Shown: one piece after another, positions 37,901-46,180 of the stretch
How positions within the stretch are numbered: the stretch's first letter is position 1
Layout: every line of letters starts with the position of its first letter
NCBI RefSeq assembly: GCF_030315685.1
Contig: NZ_JASXSI010000014.1
Span: 1-64,000, forward strand
Source of the DNA: Gordonia sp. ABSL11-1
Lineage (GTDB): Bacteria; Actinomycetota; Actinomycetes; Mycobacteriales; Mycobacteriaceae
Direction of reading: 5' to 3'
DNA: 64,000 bases
Notes under the pieces: model-generated
What the model saw: only the letters and a program-made list of their open reading frames with translations
What the model was told of the DNA's origin: nothing
Databases searched by the model: none
Translations under genes and position numbers: made by a program

Positions 37901-37975
37901 TCAGCCAGCGCCGAAGCCGGATCCGATGAGGTTGAAGATGGCATTCAGGAACTGCTGGAACAGATCGATAAGCAT
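37901..37975 (-). CDS. Micropeptide P2 (24 residues)
   Basis: Start ATG 37975 follows AAGGAGGTGA, a full-length match to the anti-Shine-Dalgarno sequence, at 5-6 bases spacing. The peptide begins MLIDLFQQFLNAIFNLIGSG and ends FGAG. Sixteen of its first eighteen residues are shared with, or conservatively replaced in, P3 at 41352-41417. As a helix it is amphipathic with a Leu/Ile/Phe face and Asp, Gln and Asn on the other. Candidate membrane-active or secreted peptide, type I toxin-like peptide or leader of the lipase operon; not decidable here. Confidence 0.6.
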   Translation of the reverse strand: MLIDLFQQFLNAIFNLIGSGFGAG

Positions 37976-38413
37976 GTGCGTCACCTCCTTCATACGTTTA
38001 TGTCGCCGATCCGGAAGTGACCTTCCGACGTCGACGCATCCGATTTCTCGGAATTACCTTGATTCCCCCACATTCGTTGTGCTGCAACCATGTTCGGCAG
38101 AGTTGCAAGCGGTTGAATGTCAGGTTCACCGTGATTCAGAGTCTACGACGACGGCGACGAGATTCGCCACTATTCGTGAAAATTCCGATCATGTATTCAC
38201 GGTTACCCAGCTGAACTCGGCCTAAACCGGTCACTGCGCATTAGTTATCGCCATCCTCTTTCACATTGTTTTCAACGAATGTTGTGAGGCTGATGATGTC
38301 AACAATGGATCCGAGAATGCGCACACTTGAACATGAACGCATCTTCAAGTACGGTGACGCCAACCCTGATGGCGGCGTGGATGGCTCCGCGCGACGAGCA
38401 CGAGGATGTGGTC
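37976..38413. other. AT-richer intergenic region upstream of P2
   Basis: 438 bases containing the promoters of micropeptide P2 (minus) and of the SDR gene (plus). GTTTTCAACGAATGT at 38267-38281 has a near-identical counterpart, GTTTTCAACAAACGT at 41660-41674, upstream of P3. No further coding signal seen. Confidence 0.5.
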
Positions 38414-39238
38414 ATGCAGCTGGACAACACGGTCGCGATCGTGACGGGCGGCGCCGGCGGAATAGGCGCGGCTGTGGCGAAGGCACTGGTCGGCAAGGGT
38501 TCGCGAGTGGTTCTGACCGACCTCGACGCGTCCGCACTCGAGACCGTGGCCGCCTCAATCGACCAGGATTCTGCGGGATCGGTTGCGACCCTCGCGGGTG
38601 ACGCGTCGTCCACGGACCACATGGAGGCGGCGATCGCGCGCGCGGAGTCTCGGTTCGGTCCGGTCGACCTCTACTTCGCCAACGCCGGGATCGGCGGAGC
38701 TCCAGGACTTTTCGCGTCTGACGACGAGTGGGCGCAGGTCGTCGACGTCAATCTCATGGCGCACATCCGAGCGGCGCGACGTCTGGTGCCCGAATGGGTA
38801 GACCGTGGCAGCGGATACTTTGTGTCGACCGCGTCGGCGGCCGGCCTGCTGACCCAGCTCGGTTCGGCCACGTATTCGGTGACCAAGCACGCGGCGGTCG
38901 GATTCGCCGAGTGGCTGAACGTGACCTATGGCGACCGGGGTGTGCGCGCGAGTTGCCTGTGCCCGATGGGCGTCGACACCAAGCTGTTGCGGCCGGACGA
39001 TGCCCCGACCGACACCGGCGCACTGCTGATGCAGCGCGCGGTGGAGACCGCCGGTCGCGTGCTGACCACCGACGAGGTCGCCGGCGTCGTCATCGACGCT
39101 CTCGACGACGAGCGCTTCCTCATCCTTCCCCATCCCGAGGTCCTCGAGATGTACCGGCACAAGGGCGCCGACTACGACCGCTGGCTGCGCGGCATGCGTC
39201 GCTATCAGGCCGGCCTCGAAGAATCCCTGACCTACTAG
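38414..39238 (+). CDS. Short-chain dehydrogenase/reductase
   Basis: 274 residues from ATG 38414, with GAGG about eight bases upstream; the longer frame from 38327 lacks a Shine-Dalgarno. Motifs TGGAGGIG (cofactor), ANAG, catalytic serine in VSTASAAG, Y-x3-K in YSVTK. The C-terminal region, with LPHPEVLEMYRHKG, resembles SDRs that accompany acyl-CoA dehydrogenases and act on hydroxyacyl or steroid-like substrates. First gene of an operon with the acyl-CoA dehydrogenase (42 bases) and TetR regulator. Confidence 0.9.
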   Translation: MQLDNTVAIVTGGAGGIGAAVAKALVGKGSRVVLTDLDASALETVAASIDQDSAGSVATLAGDASSTDHMEAAIARAESRFGPVDLYFANAGIGGAPGLFASDDEWAQVVDVNLMAHIRAARRLVPEWVDRGSGYFVSTASAAGLLTQLGSATYSVTKHAAVGFAEWLNVTYGDRGVRASCLCPMGVDTKLLRPDDAPTDTGALLMQRAVETAGRVLTTDEVAGVVIDALDDERFLILPHPEVLEMYRHKGADYDRWLRGMRRYQAGLEESLTY

Positions 39239-39280
39239 ACCGACCTAGATCCCCATCCGCTCACCTCGGAGGAGCCCCAC

Positions 39281-40543
39281 ATGGACCTGCTCAACCCGTC
39301 CGACCGTTCGGAGAAGTACCGCGCCCAGCTACTCGATTTCATGGGCGTGCACGTCTATCCGAACGAGAAAGTCTACGACCAGCAGATGCGCGAGTCGGAG
39401 AACCCTCATGCGACCCCACCCATCCTCCTGGAGCTCAAAGCGAAGGCCAAGGAAGCGGGTCTGTGGAACCTCTTCCACCCGCATCCGGAATGGGGTCCCG
39501 GTCTCTCGAATCTCGAGTACGCCCCCCTCGCCGAGATCATGGGCCGCGTCGTGTGGGCCCCCGAGGTGTTCAACTGCAACGCCCCCGACACTGGCAACAT
39601 GGAGGTGCTGACCCTGTTCGGCACCGACGCGCACAAGGAGCGCTATCTCAAGCCTCTCCTCGACGGTGAGATCGCCTCCGCCTTCGCGATGACGGAGCCC
39701 GCGGTTGCGAGCTCTGACGCCACGAATGTCGAGCTGTCGATGGTGCGCGACGGCGACGAGTACGTCCTCAACGGTCGGAAGTGGTTCGCGTCGAACGCGG
39801 TTCGACCGGATTGCAAGGTGCTGATCGTGATGGGCAAGACGGATCCGGCCGCGCCGACACATCGTCAGCAGTCGATGATGGTCGTACCGACCGATGCGCC
39901 CGGGCTCACCATCCTGCGAAACCTGCCGGTGTTCGGATACGTCGATCGGGAGAGCCACGGCGAGTTGGTGTTCGAGAATGTTCGAGTGCCGGTCGAGGAC
40001 GTGCTCAAAGGTGAAGGTGAGGGATTCGCCATCAGCCAGGCGCGTCTGGGACCCGGCCGCATCCACCACTGCATGCGCACCATCGGCGTGGCCGAGCGGG
40101 CCCTCGAGCTCATGTGTGCTCGCGCCTCGCAGCGCGTCACCTTCGGTCAACCGATCGCGGATCGCGCGAACATCCAGGACTGGATAGCGGAGGCGCGCAT
40201 CGACATCGAGATGGTTCGACTGCTGACGCTCAAGGCCGCCTACATGATGGACACCGTCGGCAACAAGGCGGCGGCGACCGAGATCGCCGCGATCAAAGTC
40301 GCCGCACCCAACATCGCGCTGACGATCATCGACCGCGCGATCCAGGTCCACGGGGGTGGCGGTGTGACCGACGACTTCCCTCTGGCAATGGCATACGCGC
40401 ACATCCGGACTCTTCGCCTGGCCGATGGGCCCGACGAGGTGCACAAGCGGGCCATCGCACGTCGTGAACTGCGGCCGTACCGCACGGCGGACGCGCCCGA
40501 GTCGGTCTCCGGCGTCTCGGATCAGGCACTCGTCTCGCGATGA
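39281..40543 (+). CDS. Acyl-CoA dehydrogenase
   Basis: 420 residues, FAD-dependent alpha,beta-desaturase of acyl-CoA thioesters, closest in style to the ACAD10/11 (FadE) branch. Features: [15 protein letters not shown] for flavin binding, GRKWFAS, the helical C-terminal domain with [11 protein letters not shown] and [16 protein letters not shown], and a terminal [11 protein letters not shown] carrying the catalytic-type acid region. Between SDR and TetR in one operon; overlaps the TetR start by four bases. Indicates catabolism of a branched, cyclic or steroid-side-chain acid. Confidence 0.92.
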   Translation: MDLLNPSDRSEKYRAQLLDFMGVHVYPNEKVYDQQMRESENPHATPPILLELKAKAKEAGLWNLFHPHPEWGPGLSNLEYAPLAEIMGRVVWAPEVFNCNAPDTGNMEVLTLFGTDAHKERYLKPLLDGEIASAFAMTEPAVASSDATNVELSMVRDGDEYVLNGRKWFASNAVRPDCKVLIVMGKTDPAAPTHRQQSMMVVPTDAPGLTILRNLPVFGYVDRESHGELVFENVRVPVEDVLKGEGEGFAISQARLGPGRIHHCMRTIGVAERALELMCARASQRVTFGQPIADRANIQDWIAEARIDIEMVRLLTLKAAYMMDTVGNKAAATEIAAIKVAAPNIALTIIDRAIQVHGGGGVTDDFPLAMAYAHIRTLRLADGPDEVHKRAIARRELRPYRTADAPESVSGVSDQALVSR

Positions 40544-41169
40544 CGAGCGGCGGCCCTCGGGGGCGGCCGGTCACTGCTCGTGGGGAGCGAACGCGGGCGG
40601 CCCTGATCGTCGCCGCCCGCACCGTCTTCGAGCGTGACGGGTTCAGTGACTCGCGGCTGACCGACATCACCGCAGAGGCCAGTTGTGCGACGGGGTCGTT
40701 CTACACGTACTTCGACAGCAAGGAAGACATCCTCGACGCGGTTCTCGCGGAGGCGCAGGAGGACATGCTGCATCCCGGCATGCCCCACGTGGAGCCGGAA
40801 TCCGACGACGATCCGACCGCGATCATCGAGGCCGCCAACCGGGCCTATTTCGAGGCATACCGCCGCAATGCCCAGTTGATGCTGGTGCGGGAGCAGGTCG
40901 CCGGGATCAGTCCGGAGTTCCGGGACATCCGGCGACAGCGTGGAGAGGTGTTCGCGGAGCGGAATGCGAAACTCATCCGGGATCTCCAGTCCCGCGGTCT
41001 CGCCGATCCGGACCTCGATCCCCTCGCTGCCGCACGCGCGTTGTCCGGGATGGTCTCCCGAATGGCCTATCACTGCTTTGCCCTCGACGACGAGATCCCG
41101 ATGGACGAGCTGGTCTTCACCGCAACTCGATTGTGGGTCAATGCGATCGGGCTGCGCAGGAGTTCGTGA
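40540..41169 (+). CDS. TetR-family transcriptional regulator
   Basis: 209 residues. HTH in [31 protein letters not shown], followed by a helical effector-binding domain with YHCFALDDE. Start overlaps the acyl-CoA dehydrogenase stop, so it is probably the local regulator of this SDR–FadE operon responding to an acyl-CoA. Confidence 0.92.
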   Translation: MTSGGPRGRPVTARGERTRAALIVAARTVFERDGFSDSRLTDITAEASCATGSFYTYFDSKEDILDAVLAEAQEDMLHPGMPHVEPESDDDPTAIIEAANRAYFEAYRRNAQLMLVREQVAGISPEFRDIRRQRGEVFAERNAKLIRDLQSRGLADPDLDPLAAARALSGMVSRMAYHCFALDDEIPMDELVFTATRLWVNAIGLRRSS

Positions 41170-41351
41170 CGCTCCGTCGACCCCCGACAAGCCGACGGAG
41201 CGACCGGCTCGGTCTCACTGAGAAGCCTTGAGGCTCAGAGCGATCGGATGACCAGGGCAGGAGTTGGGGGGGAACTCCCGATCGGGTTCGTCAGATCGTG
41301 CTGTCGGTGAGGGCCGGGCCGGCCGCATGCTGTCCTGTGGACCGCCAACGG

Positions 41352-41417
41352 TCAGAAAGCGCTGCCGATGATGTTGAAGATCGCGGTCAGGAACTGCTGG
41401 AAGAGATCGATAAGCAT
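41352..41417 (-). CDS. Micropeptide P3 (21 residues)
   Basis: Start ATG 41417 follows GGAGAGGAGGTGAATTCC. Reads MLIDLFQQFLTAIFNIIGSA plus F, almost the same as P2: the first ten residues are identical, then T for N, I for L, and a shorter tail. Nucleotide identity with P2 extends over most of the coding part, but the flanks differ. It converges with the TetR gene, and nothing follows it on its own strand. Conservation of the peptide within one genome, each with an optimal Shine-Dalgarno, is the main argument that it is translated. Confidence 0.6.
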   Translation of the reverse strand: MLIDLFQQFLTAIFNIIGSAF

Positions 41418-41746
41418 GGAATTCACCTCCTCTCCATTGAGCAGAAGAACTGCGGGCTGGGTGGCTCACAATCACCACACGTAGAAGGAGTCGGAGATGC
41501 TTCACGATTTGTTACACGCGCCGAAGAGAAATTCTTGACACCGAAGAATCCGCAGCTCAGGTGCTCTGACCAGCGAGTTCAACGGTTGTTGCACTCTGGG
41601 ATCGATCGATCCAACAGATGTAGAGATTAGACAGGTTTGCGCCGAAGAATCGTCACTCTGTTTTCAACAAACGTGGAAACACATTCCGAAAAAGTGTCCG
41701 CTTTCCGAACGGGGCGCTTTAGGAATGTCTCTCCCCGTCGACCGAT
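41418..41746. other. AT-richer intergenic region upstream of P3
   Basis: 329 bases, clearly less GC-rich than the genes around it. Contains GTTTTCAACAAACGT (41660-41674), the counterpart of a motif upstream of P2. No other gene seen; presumably the promoter region of P3. Confidence 0.5.
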
Positions 41747-42706
41747 TCACTCGAAGTAGCGGCGCGGTACGTCGACGAGCATCGTCTGGATCGCCGCATC
41801 GCTGACACCGCGGTCACGCAACGCGGGCAAGACGTCCTCGCTGATGTGGCGGTAGTTCCACTTCGGCACCGCCTGCTTCTTGGCCTCGGGGTCGAACCAG
41901 TCGATGAAGCACGCCGCATCGTGCGCGAGTGCCATCCGATCGGCGTAACCCCGCTCGACGAGCGCCACAACCGTGTTGATCCGGTCCTCGAACGGCAGCA
42001 GAACGTCGAGCCCGAAGCGATCCATGCCGAGGATCGATCCGGCGTCGGCGAGTTTCATCAGGTAGTCCAGGTCGGTCGAGTCACCGGAGTGTCCGATCAC
42101 CACCTTGGTCAGGTCGGCGCCCTCCTCGGCGAGGACCTTCTGGGCCACCAGCCCGGACTGGGTGTGCGGATTCGTGTGCACCGTGATGGGCGCGCCGGTC
42201 TGCACGCTCGCCGCACCGACCGCTCGCATGACCCGCTCGACACCCGGTGTGAGCCCCTGTTCCTCGATCGCGCACTTGAGAAAGGCGGCCTTGACGCCGG
42301 TGTCCGCGATGCCCTCGGTCAGGTCCCGGACGAAGAAGGTGACCAGCGGTTCCGGCACGTCGAACAGCAGGCCGGGACCCGTGTAGTGGAACTGGAACGG
42401 GATGTCGTTGTAGGTGTACAGACCGGTCGCGACGACGATCTTCAGGTCGATCTGTTCAGCGATGCGCTGGATCCGTGGGATGTAGCGCCCCAACCCCAGT
42501 ACCGTCGGATCCAGGATCGTGTCCATCCCCAGGCTCTTCAGCTCCCGCAGGTCGGCCACCGCATCGGCGATCTTCTGCTCCTCGTCCCAGTCGTACTGGT
42601 AGTTCTCCCGATACTCCTCACCCAGGACGAAGACGTGCTCGTGGACGAGGACGTTGCCGAGATCAGCGGAGTCGATTGGGCCGGTGACGGTGTTGACGGT
42701 GCTCAT
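41747..42706 (-). CDS. Phosphotriesterase-like lactonase family hydrolase
   Basis: 319 residues of the binuclear-metal amidohydrolase superfamily. Metal ligands: H22-x-H24 in LVHEHVF, carbamylated lysine K144 in AAFLKCAIE, H177 (TVHTNPH), H206 (VIGHSGD) and D263 (LAHDAAC). Members hydrolyse lactones (including acyl-homoserine lactones) and, promiscuously, organophosphates. Divergently transcribed from the sulfatase with a shared 130-base promoter region. No signal peptide, so cytosolic. Confidence 0.92.
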   Translation of the reverse strand: MSTVNTVTGPIDSADLGNVLVHEHVFVLGEEYRENYQYDWDEEQKIADAVADLRELKSLGMDTILDPTVLGLGRYIPRIQRIAEQIDLKIVVATGLYTYNDIPFQFHYTGPGLLFDVPEPLVTFFVRDLTEGIADTGVKAAFLKCAIEEQGLTPGVERVMRAVGAASVQTGAPITVHTNPHTQSGLVAQKVLAEEGADLTKVVIGHSGDSTDLDYLMKLADAGSILGMDRFGLDVLLPFEDRINTVVALVERGYADRMALAHDAACFIDWFDPEAKKQAVPKWNYRHISEDVLPALRDRGVSDAAIQTMLVDVPRRYFE

Positions 42707-42750
42707 GCGGCTCCTTCGTGAGACGGTCGACGACGCTGTCGACTGTGTTC

Positions 42751-42775
42751 TGGATCACTTTTTGATCACTGGGCC
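42751..42775. promoter_or_regulatory. Repeat pair in the lactonase/sulfatase divergent promoter
   Basis: GATCACT occurs at 42753-42759 and 42764-42770, 11 bases apart, within TGGATCACTTTTTGATCACT, and contains TGATCA. One-turn spacing suggests an operator for a regulator; GntR-type sites often have TGATCA cores. Confidence 0.35.
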
Positions 42776-42850
42776 GAACACTATGTGCGGATGAGTTCGA
42801 CTTCAAGGAGCGCCCCGTGCAGGTGAACGCGTTTCATGCATGATGGACGG

Positions 42851-44305
42851 ATGCCGACCCCGCACTCCGACATCGCGGCGGGTCCCGACGCGCAGAGCAG
42901 CGCCGCGCCGCGTGAGAACGTCCTCCTGATCCACTGGCACGACCTCGGACGCCACCTCAACTGCTACGGGATCGACGGTGTCGAGAGCCCGAATCTCGAT
43001 GCACTCGCCGCCGAGGGCATCCTGCTGACCGACGCCCACTCGACGGCGCCGCTGTGCTCGCCTGCCCGCGGCTCTGTGTTCACTGGGCGGTATCCCCACC
43101 GGAACGGCCTGGTCGGGCTCGCCCATCACGGATTCGAATACCGCAGCGACGTCCGCACCCTGCCCGCGGTGCTCACCGAGGTGGGCTACCGCACCGTGTT
43201 GTTCGGCATGCAGCACGAGAGTGCCGACCCGACGAGCCTCGGATTCGAGACCGTCGACGTCTCGGATTCCCTCTGCGACTACGTGGTCGCCCGATCGCAG
43301 GACTGGCTTCGCGACCACGTCCATGCGTCGGACGAGCGGCCGTTCCTGCTGACGGCGGGATTCTTCGAGACCCACCGGCCCTACCCGGCCGAGCAGTACA
43401 AGCATGCCGAACCGGCGTCGGTGACCGTGCCGTCGTTCCTCCCCGACACCGCGGACGTCCGCGAGGATCTCGCCGGACTGCACGGCAGCATCACCCAGGC
43501 CGACGCGGCCGTCGGCCGGCTGCTGGACACCCTCGCCGAACTCGGTCTCGACGAGACGACCTGGGTGGTGTTCTTCACCGACCACGGATTGGCGTTCCCG
43601 CGGGCGAAATCCACGCTCTACTCGGAGGGCACCGGGATCGCGTTCATCATCCGGCCACCTGGACGTCGCGACGTGACGCCGCGCAGTTACGACGACCTGT
43701 TCTCCGGCGTCGACCTCACACCGACCCTCCTCGAGTTGCTGTCGGTGCCCTCGCCGTCGGGCGTCGACGGCACGTCGCACGCCGCGTCGCTGCTCGACGA
43801 TTTCGAGAACTCGGTTCGGACAGAGGTTTTCACCGAGAAGACCTACCACGACGCCTTCGACCCGATCCGCGCCGTCCGGACCAAGGACTTCAGCTTCATC
43901 GAGAACTACGCGGAACGCCCGGGGTTGCTGCTCCCCCTCGACATCGCCGACAGCCCATCGGCGCGCTCGCTCGACGCGGATCAGATCGGCCGTCCCCGTC
44001 CGCGGCACGAACTCTACGATCTCCGAAGCGATCCCGACGAGCTCACGAACCTGGCCGACGATCCCGCCTACGCCGAGGTCCGGGATCGCCTGCAGCGGAC
44101 GCTCGACGACTGGCGGTCGGAAACCGATGACGTGATCCCCGATGAACACGAGGGCAACGCGGTGGCGGAACAATTCATGGCCGATTTCTACGCCAAGGCG
44201 GCGACGAAGAAGCCGGACGAGGACAAGTTGCCGTCCCGGCGCCCCCGGGGAGAACGGCGCGAACTCCACGGCGAGATCAGCACAGGCGGCGACCGCGAGC
44301 ACTGA
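42851..44305 (+). CDS. Sulfatase (formylglycine-dependent)
   Basis: 484 residues from ATG 42851; ATG 42836 adds five. Type I sulfatase signature C-S-P-A-R-G, in APLCSPARGSVFTGRYPHR, whose cysteine becomes formylglycine. Metal ligands include the HD pair in IHWHDLGRH and the DH of FFTDHGLA; C-terminal ELYDLRSDPDELTNLADDP is typical. No signal peptide is seen, so it acts in the cytoplasm unless exported otherwise. Hydrolyses a sulfate ester; its position next to a sulfotransferase operon suggests a removal/addition pair. Confidence 0.92.
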   Translation: MPTPHSDIAAGPDAQSSAAPRENVLLIHWHDLGRHLNCYGIDGVESPNLDALAAEGILLTDAHSTAPLCSPARGSVFTGRYPHRNGLVGLAHHGFEYRSDVRTLPAVLTEVGYRTVLFGMQHESADPTSLGFETVDVSDSLCDYVVARSQDWLRDHVHASDERPFLLTAGFFETHRPYPAEQYKHAEPASVTVPSFLPDTADVREDLAGLHGSITQADAAVGRLLDTLAELGLDETTWVVFFTDHGLAFPRAKSTLYSEGTGIAFIIRPPGRRDVTPRSYDDLFSGVDLTPTLLELLSVPSPSGVDGTSHAASLLDDFENSVRTEVFTEKTYHDAFDPIRAVRTKDFSFIENYAERPGLLLPLDIADSPSARSLDADQIGRPRPRHELYDLRSDPDELTNLADDPAYAEVRDRLQRTLDDWRSETDDVIPDEHEGNAVAEQFMADFYAKAATKKPDEDKLPSRRPRGERRELHGEISTGGDREH

Positions 44306-44408
44306 TTCCGAACCGAAGCACACGGGTGCGAATTTGTAAAGATTTTGCACTCCACTGACCGTAAATGCCCAGCTTGCGGGCGGTTTTCGCGCCGCTACAC
44401 TGATCCGC

Positions 44409-45206
44409 GTGTCGGACGTTTCGAACTATCTCGTGTGCGCGAGCCAGCGCAGCGGCAGCACTCTGCTAGTGGAGTCGCTCGCCGCGTCCGGCGTGGCGGG
44501 TAAACCGCAGGAGTTCTTCCAGTACTTCGCGAGTTCGTCGCAGGCGCCGCAGCCCCGCGAATGGTTCGCCGGGGTGGCCGACCCGGAGATCCTCGACCTG
44601 CTGGCCGAGGTCGACCCCGGGGTCGTCGACGTTCGCGACAGCGACGAATGGAAGGCCGACATCCTCGACCAGGGCCGCTCCCCCAACGGGGTCTGGGGCG
44701 GAAAGCTGATGTGGAATCAGACGCCGCTGCTCATCGCACGTTCCCGCGTCGGGTCGGGGTCGTTGCGAACCGCGATCAGGTCCCTGTTCGCCGGCGACGA
44801 TCCGGTCTACGTGCACGTCTACCGAGAAGACGTTGTACCGCAGGCCATCTCGATGTGGCGCGCGGTGCAGACACGCATCTGGCGTGACGAGGACGGCATC
44901 CATTCGGCCGGCGAGGACGGCGCGGTCTACCACGCCGGCGGCATCGCGCACCTCGCCGAGATCCTGCTCGAACAGGACCGCAACTGGCGGCGCTGGTTCG
45001 ACTCGGAGGGCATCGAGCCGGTCGAGGTCGGCTTCACCGACCTGGTCCAGAACCCGACCCGCACCACTGCGCGTGTACTCGAGGCGATCGGTCAGGATCC
45101 CGACCTCGCTCCGCCGCCACCACTCAAACCCCAGTCCAACGCGCGCTCCAAGGACTGGGCGCAGCGCTATCGCCACGACGCCGAACGGAACGGACTTCCC
45201 CGATGA
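44409..45206 (+). CDS. Stf0-family sulfotransferase
   Basis: 265 residues from GTG 44409. PAPS 5'-phosphosulfate loop SQRSGSTLL near residues 13-21, YVHVYREDVVPQAISMWRA (3'-phosphate region) and the acidic WRDEDGI segment match the Stf0 family, whose mycobacterial member makes trehalose-2-sulfate for sulfolipid-1. Transfers sulfate from PAPS to a sugar or glycolipid acceptor; the acceptor here is unknown. It overlaps cysD by four bases, so PAPS synthesis and use are translationally coupled. Confidence 0.9.
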   Translation: MSDVSNYLVCASQRSGSTLLVESLAASGVAGKPQEFFQYFASSSQAPQPREWFAGVADPEILDLLAEVDPGVVDVRDSDEWKADILDQGRSPNGVWGGKLMWNQTPLLIARSRVGSGSLRTAIRSLFAGDDPVYVHVYREDVVPQAISMWRAVQTRIWRDEDGIHSAGEDGAVYHAGGIAHLAEILLEQDRNWRRWFDSEGIEPVEVGFTDLVQNPTRTTARVLEAIGQDPDLAPPPPLKPQSNARSKDWAQRYRHDAERNGLPR

Positions 45207-46180
45207 CCGCAGAGACCACGGTGGCCGACAGCCCGGCAGCGTCCGCGCAACCCGCCACCGACTTCGACCACGTTGCCGCACTTCGAGTTCTGGAGTCCGA
45301 GTCGGTCCACATCATCCGCGAGGTGGTGGCCGAACTCGAACGGCCAGTGCTCCTGTTCTCCGGCGGGAAGGACTCGATCGTTCTTCTTCGTCTGGCGGAG
45401 AAAGCCTTTCGCCCACATCCCTTGCCGTTCCCGATCCTGCACGTCGACACCGGGCACAACTTCGACGAGGTCATCGAGTTCCGCGACCGGCGCGTCGCCC
45501 CGACCGAGGAGAACCCGGCCGGGATCAAGCTGATCGTCGCATCGGTGCAGGAGTCGATCGACTCGGGTCGGATCGCCGAGTCGACGGATCCGTCCGGGTC
45601 CCGGAACCGGCTGCAGACCCGCACGTTGCTGGATGCCTTGGAGGCGGGCGGTTTCGATGCCGCGTTCGGCGGGGCCAGGCGCGACGAGGACCGTGCGCGA
45701 GCGAAGGAGCGGGTGTTCAGCTTCCGCGACGAGTTCGGCCAGTGGGACCCGAGATCGCAACGGCCCGAGCCGTGGTCGATCTACAACGGGCGGATTCGCC
45801 GTGGCGAGTCGGTCCGCGTCTTCCCGCTGTCCAACTGGACCGAGACCGACATCTGGCGCTACATCGAGATCGAGGACCTGGACCTGCCGTCGATCTACTA
45901 CGCGGCCGAGCGCGAGGTGTTCGACCGCGACGGCATCCTGCTCGCCGTCTCCCCGTTCAGCCAACCGCGCGACGGTGATCCGGTGAGCACGGAGTGGGTC
46001 CGCTACCGCACCGTCGGCGATCTCACCATCACCGGGGCCGTCCGGTCCCGGGCGACCACGATCCCCGAGATCATCGCCGAGATCTCCGACGCCACGGTCT
46101 CCGAGCGAGGCGAGACCCGGGCCGACGACCGTACGTCGTCAGCCGCCATGGAAGACCGGAAACGCGAGGGATACTTCTGA
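45203..46180 (+). CDS. cysD: Sulfate adenylyltransferase small subunit CysD
   Basis: 325 residues. PP-loop FSGGKDSIVLLRL near residues 50-60 binds ATP; further conserved GGARRDEDRARAKERVFSFRD and SNWTETDIWRYI. With CysN it makes adenosine 5'-phosphosulfate from ATP and sulfate. Stop and next start overlap (TGATG), indicating tight coupling with cysNC. Confidence 0.95.
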   Translation: MTAETTVADSPAASAQPATDFDHVAALRVLESESVHIIREVVAELERPVLLFSGGKDSIVLLRLAEKAFRPHPLPFPILHVDTGHNFDEVIEFRDRRVAPTEENPAGIKLIVASVQESIDSGRIAESTDPSGSRNRLQTRTLLDALEAGGFDAAFGGARRDEDRARAKERVFSFRDEFGQWDPRSQRPEPWSIYNGRIRRGESVRVFPLSNWTETDIWRYIEIEDLDLPSIYYAAEREVFDRDGILLAVSPFSQPRDGDPVSTEWVRYRTVGDLTITGAVRSRATTIPEIIAEISDATVSERGETRADDRTSSAAMEDRKREGYF

